Below are positions 63,780 through 64,000 of a stretch of DNA of 64,000 bases, one piece after another. Every line of letters begins with the position of its first letter. Position 1 is the stretch's first letter. Made by a program: the position numbers and the translations under genes. The notes beneath the pieces were generated by a model. That model had not been told where the DNA came from. It saw nothing but the letters and a program-made list of their open reading frames with translations, and ran no database searches. This DNA comes from Planctomycetales bacterium ZRK34 (GTDB lineage: Bacteria > Planctomycetota > Phycisphaerae > Phycisphaerales > Zrk34), in the NCBI GenBank assembly GCA_014873095.1, contig CP050848.1, positions 4,957,850-5,021,849 on the forward strand, written 5' to 3'.

Positions 63780-63880
63780 CGGATACGGACGCGGGTGCAC
63801 GCTTTGATAGTTGCCCACGACCGGAGGGTTGCCTTGCGTTTTCGTTTGGGTGGGGTGCGTTCGGCGTTGCAGACGCTCCA

Positions 63881-64000
63881 TCACGCTTCGGCTGAGTTCT
63901 CGTCTGCAGTCCAGGTATCGATCGATGCGGCGGCTCGGCGAATGATCTTCTCATCGTCGCACTCACGCAGTGAGAGCATATCCGGCTCGTCGTCGCTGAT
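63881..64000 (-). CDS. Possible 3' end of a gene running off the window
   Basis: On the minus strand a frame is open from the window edge for 39 codons (DDEPDMLSLRECDDEKIIRR ... ENSAEA) and ends at a TGA at 63881-63883. An internal ATG would give a 32-residue peptide. The charged, mixed composition looks protein-like but no family is recognised. Confidence 0.35.
   Translation of the reverse strand: MSDDEPDMLSLRECDDEKIIRRAAASIDTWTADENSAEA

Overview
The window looks like a high-GC chromosome segment from a Planctomycetota bacterium, most likely of the Phycisphaerae or a close relative. The reasons are secreted sulfatases, a paired DUF1549/DUF1553 and DUF1501 module, Tat-exported Gfo/Idh/MocA and TIM-barrel isomerase proteins, large secreted glycosidases, a PEP-CTERM protein and a short repeat placed just after stop codons. 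This assignment is inference from gene content; no 16S rRNA body is present.

Layout. 1-16.4 kb: the end of an unknown protein, an iduronate-2-sulfatase-like sulfatase, isoprenoid genes (ispA, dxs), a FecR-like membrane protein, a large DUF4091/GH123-like glycosidase, DUF2721, yhbY and DUF1294, then a second sulfatase with DUF1549/1553 and DUF1501 genes. 16.4-22 kb: a YhcH-type sugar protein, an AT-richer three-gene FRG cassette downstream of leuC, an SGNH hydrolase and a coiled-coil protein whose 5' end contains a 67-bp palindromic element. 22-25.5 kb: an ammonium transporter fused to a histidine kinase, followed by a response regulator with an HD-GYP domain, which is a likely ammonium to c-di-GMP pathway. 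27.2-36.8 kb: an L-rhamnose locus with a divergent AraC regulator, rhaA, an NCS1-type permease, a 64-residue membrane protein and two GH78 alpha-L-rhamnosidases. 36.9-45.2 kb: an unknown secreted protein, an oxidoreductase/isomerase pair, a GH127 arabinofuranosidase, a four-HTH DNA-binding protein and a PEP-CTERM beta-propeller. 45.7-58.2 kb: mostly housekeeping and signalling genes (NDH-2, FHA coiled-coil, IMPase, desaturase, STAS, HD, SixA, cyclophilin, TetR with methyltransferase, mutY, GAF-SpoIIE phosphatase).

58.3-63.8 kb is a decayed mobile island. In order it holds a frameshifted response regulator, the tail of its histidine kinase, the tail of an excisionase-like HTH gene, the N-terminal part of a tyrosine integrase, tRNA-Arg(CCT), the start of an HNH nuclease gene, a small AT-rich ORF, a YD-repeat fragment, a tape-measure fragment on the opposite strand and an intact large serine recombinase. 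An imperfect 82-bp direct repeat lies at both ends.

The most notable non-gene structures are four copies of a 67-bp double-hairpin (REP/BIME-like) element, and a 15-nt perfect match to the complement of the canonical 16S rRNA 3' tail near 45.6 kb. That match is followed by a 13-codon ORF and a strong intrinsic terminator. All identifications come from reading the translated sequence by eye; no database search was run.
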